Part shown: in pieces, positions 5,821 through 6,866 of the stretch
Numbering within the stretch: the first letter of the stretch is position 1
Layout: each line of letters starts with the position of its first letter
Origin: an uncultured Gloeocapsa sp.
GTDB taxonomy: Bacteria; Cyanobacteriota; Cyanobacteriia; Cyanobacteriales; Gloeocapsaceae
Length of the DNA: 6,866 nt
Assembly: GCA_937930495.1 (NCBI GenBank)
Contig: CALGKL010000021.1
Span: 1 to 6,866 of the forward strand
Direction of reading: 5' to 3'
The notes under the pieces: generated by a model
What the model saw: only the letters and a program-made list of their open reading frames with translations
Told to the model about the DNA's origin: nothing
The model's database searches: none
Position numbers and translations under genes: made by a program

Positions 5821-6678
5821 CTATTTTTTAGAGACTGTAAGAAGTCTATTAGTTATTGAAATATTGCTAGTTTTCGTTGTTGGTTTATAACCTTCTCGAT
5901 TTTGCCAGAGAACAAACATGGCTGTAACTAGGAGAAAATAACCAAAAGCTTTTTGTAGGTGTTTAGCTTGGACAAATTTAACTAAATATGCTCCTATTAA
6001 GATTCCTAAACTAGAGGCGATCGTAAAGGATAATAATAAATTCCAGTTAATTTCTACCCGTCCAAAATAGCCCAAAAATCCAGCCACAGAGTTCATAAAA
6101 ATAATTAATAAAGATGTGCCGATCGCCTGTTTCATGGGTAATTTAGCTAATAAAACTAAAGCGGGAACGATCGCAAATCCGCCTCCCACTCCCACTAAAC
6201 CAGTAAGTATTCCTACGCCTATTCCTTCGGTTACTAACCATAACCAACAGTAACGACAAACTGGTTTTGGGTATAAATCTAGTTCCCCCCCTTTAGCGGG
6301 TGTTTTATTACTTTTGGTAATCATCAACACAGCAGCTATTAACATCATCAAGGCAAATAGCAACATCTGGAATGTTTCTGTAACCATAGGTAATGTTGCT
6401 AAACGAGCACCAGTATAAGCGCCAACCATGGTAGAAAAACCAAAAATAGCCGCTGTTTTTAACTTAACATTACCTAATTTCCAGTGAGGAATTGCACCGA
6501 GTAAACTAACTGAGCCTACAGCTACTAAGGTTAGCACAACTGCTTCTTTGGGAGGGACTTTCATTAAGTAAACTAGGGTAGGTAGGGCTAAAACCGAACC
6601 TCCTCCCCCTATTAAACCTAAGCTAATACCAATACATATAGCAATCAGATGTCCAATAATCCAGTTAAGAGTCAACAT
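5821..6678 (-). CDS. TauE/SafE-family membrane permease (sulfite exporter family)
   Basis: The 285-residue product is a multi-pass membrane protein with the duplicated TauE/SafE half-motif: GGGGSVLALP (24-33) and GVGGGFAIVP (163-172), each followed by a second helix. I estimate about eight membrane segments in two halves, joined by a polar loop at about 122-145. The family moves small anions across the cytoplasmic membrane, with sulfite, sulfoacetate and related sulfur compounds proposed for some members; the substrate here is unknown. The linking loop carries a Cys141-Arg-Tyr-Cys144 pair, which could be redox-active or bind metal. The start ATG at 6678 is preceded by CGGAA (6695-6691). It lies 9 bases after the stop of an upstream minus-strand gene, so the two are probably one operon. 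It converges with the lipoprotein gene. Confidence 0.9.
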   Translation of the reverse strand: MLTLNWIIGHLIAICIGISLGLIGGGGSVLALPTLVYLMKVPPKEAVVLTLVAVGSVSLLGAIPHWKLGNVKLKTAAIFGFSTMVGAYTGARLATLPMVTETFQMLLFALMMLIAAVLMITKSNKTPAKGGELDLYPKPVCRYCWLWLVTEGIGVGILTGLVGVGGGFAIVPALVLLAKLPMKQAIGTSLLIIFMNSVAGFLGYFGRVEINWNLLLSFTIASSLGILIGAYLVKFVQAKHLQKAFGYFLLVTAMFVLWQNREGYKPTTKTSNISITNRLLTVSKK

Positions 6679-6687
6679 TTTGATAAT

Positions 6688-6866
6688 CTATTCCGTAAGG
6701 GATAACCATTCTAAAACTATGGGAAAGGGGATAGAGATCGTAACTGGTTTTTCTAGGGGTAAACTTAATTCTAGAGAATTCGATTCAGATAATTTAGATA
6801 AGATATCTTGAAACTCGTATTCACCCACATTAGCTGCGGGAGATTTCTCGGCGAATATATCCTTAG
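6688..6866 (-). CDS. 3' end of an unrecognised gene, truncated by the window edge
   Basis: Reading leftward from the window edge, 58 codons are open before a TAG at 6690-6688. The peptide contains GEYEFQDILSKLSES and SLPLEKPVTISIPFPIVLE, and ends EWLSLTE. It has no membrane segment and no motif I can assign. The lack of stops to the window edge, a protein-like composition and the 9-base gap to the permease start all suggest a real gene sharing its transcript. The start and most of the protein lie outside the window, so function cannot be stated. Confidence 0.55.
   Translation of the reverse strand, partial: KDIFAEKSPAANVGEYEFQDILSKLSESNSLELSLPLEKPVTISIPFPIVLEWLSLTE

Overview
The window looks like a piece of cyanobacterial chromosome. 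The evidence is the photosystem I pair psaF-psaJ, a CpcT-type phycobilin lyase, a CruA/CruP-type carotenoid cyclase, and five exact copies of the HIP1 octamer GCGATCGC in 6.9 kb. Base composition is moderately AT-rich, and few genes have a strong Shine-Dalgarno sequence. I cannot name the genus from sequence alone. There is no sign of an insertion sequence, phage, CRISPR array, tRNA or rRNA, so this reads as a core-genome neighbourhood rather than an island.

Layout, left to right. (1) 1-1362, plus strand: the C-terminal part of a CruA-like flavoprotein, cut by the left edge. (2) 1501-2568, plus strand: an exported choloylglycine-hydrolase-family (Ntn) amidase whose catalytic Cys follows directly after the predicted signal-peptide cleavage site. 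(3) 4226 down to 2562, minus strand: tsaD followed by cpcT. The cpcT 3' end overlaps the amidase gene 3' end by 7 bp. (4) 4227-4410: a divergent control region between tsaD and psaF, with an inverted repeat, a possible tsaD promoter and two TTGTAA direct repeats before psaF. (5) 4411-5081, plus strand: psaF and psaJ. The 42-residue psaJ is complete. (6) A hairpin at 5106-5128, then a putative lipoprotein gene at 5143-5652. (7) Minus strand from the right edge: the 3' end of an unrecognised gene (6866-6688), a TauE/SafE-family permease (6678-5821), and a possible small frameshifted reading frame (5810-5696).

The genes share a photosynthesis theme. PsaF and PsaJ are photosystem I subunits, CpcT attaches a bilin to phycocyanin, and CruA-type enzymes act on carotenoids. 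TsaD is a housekeeping tRNA-modification enzyme, probably co-transcribed with cpcT, although a TATAAT near the end of tsaD may give cpcT its own promoter. The amidase, lipoprotein and permease have no obvious link to these. I found no convincing new multi-gene system. The points most worth a second look are the amidase, the conserved-looking lipoprotein downstream of psaJ, the psaF upstream repeats and the small frame after the permease.
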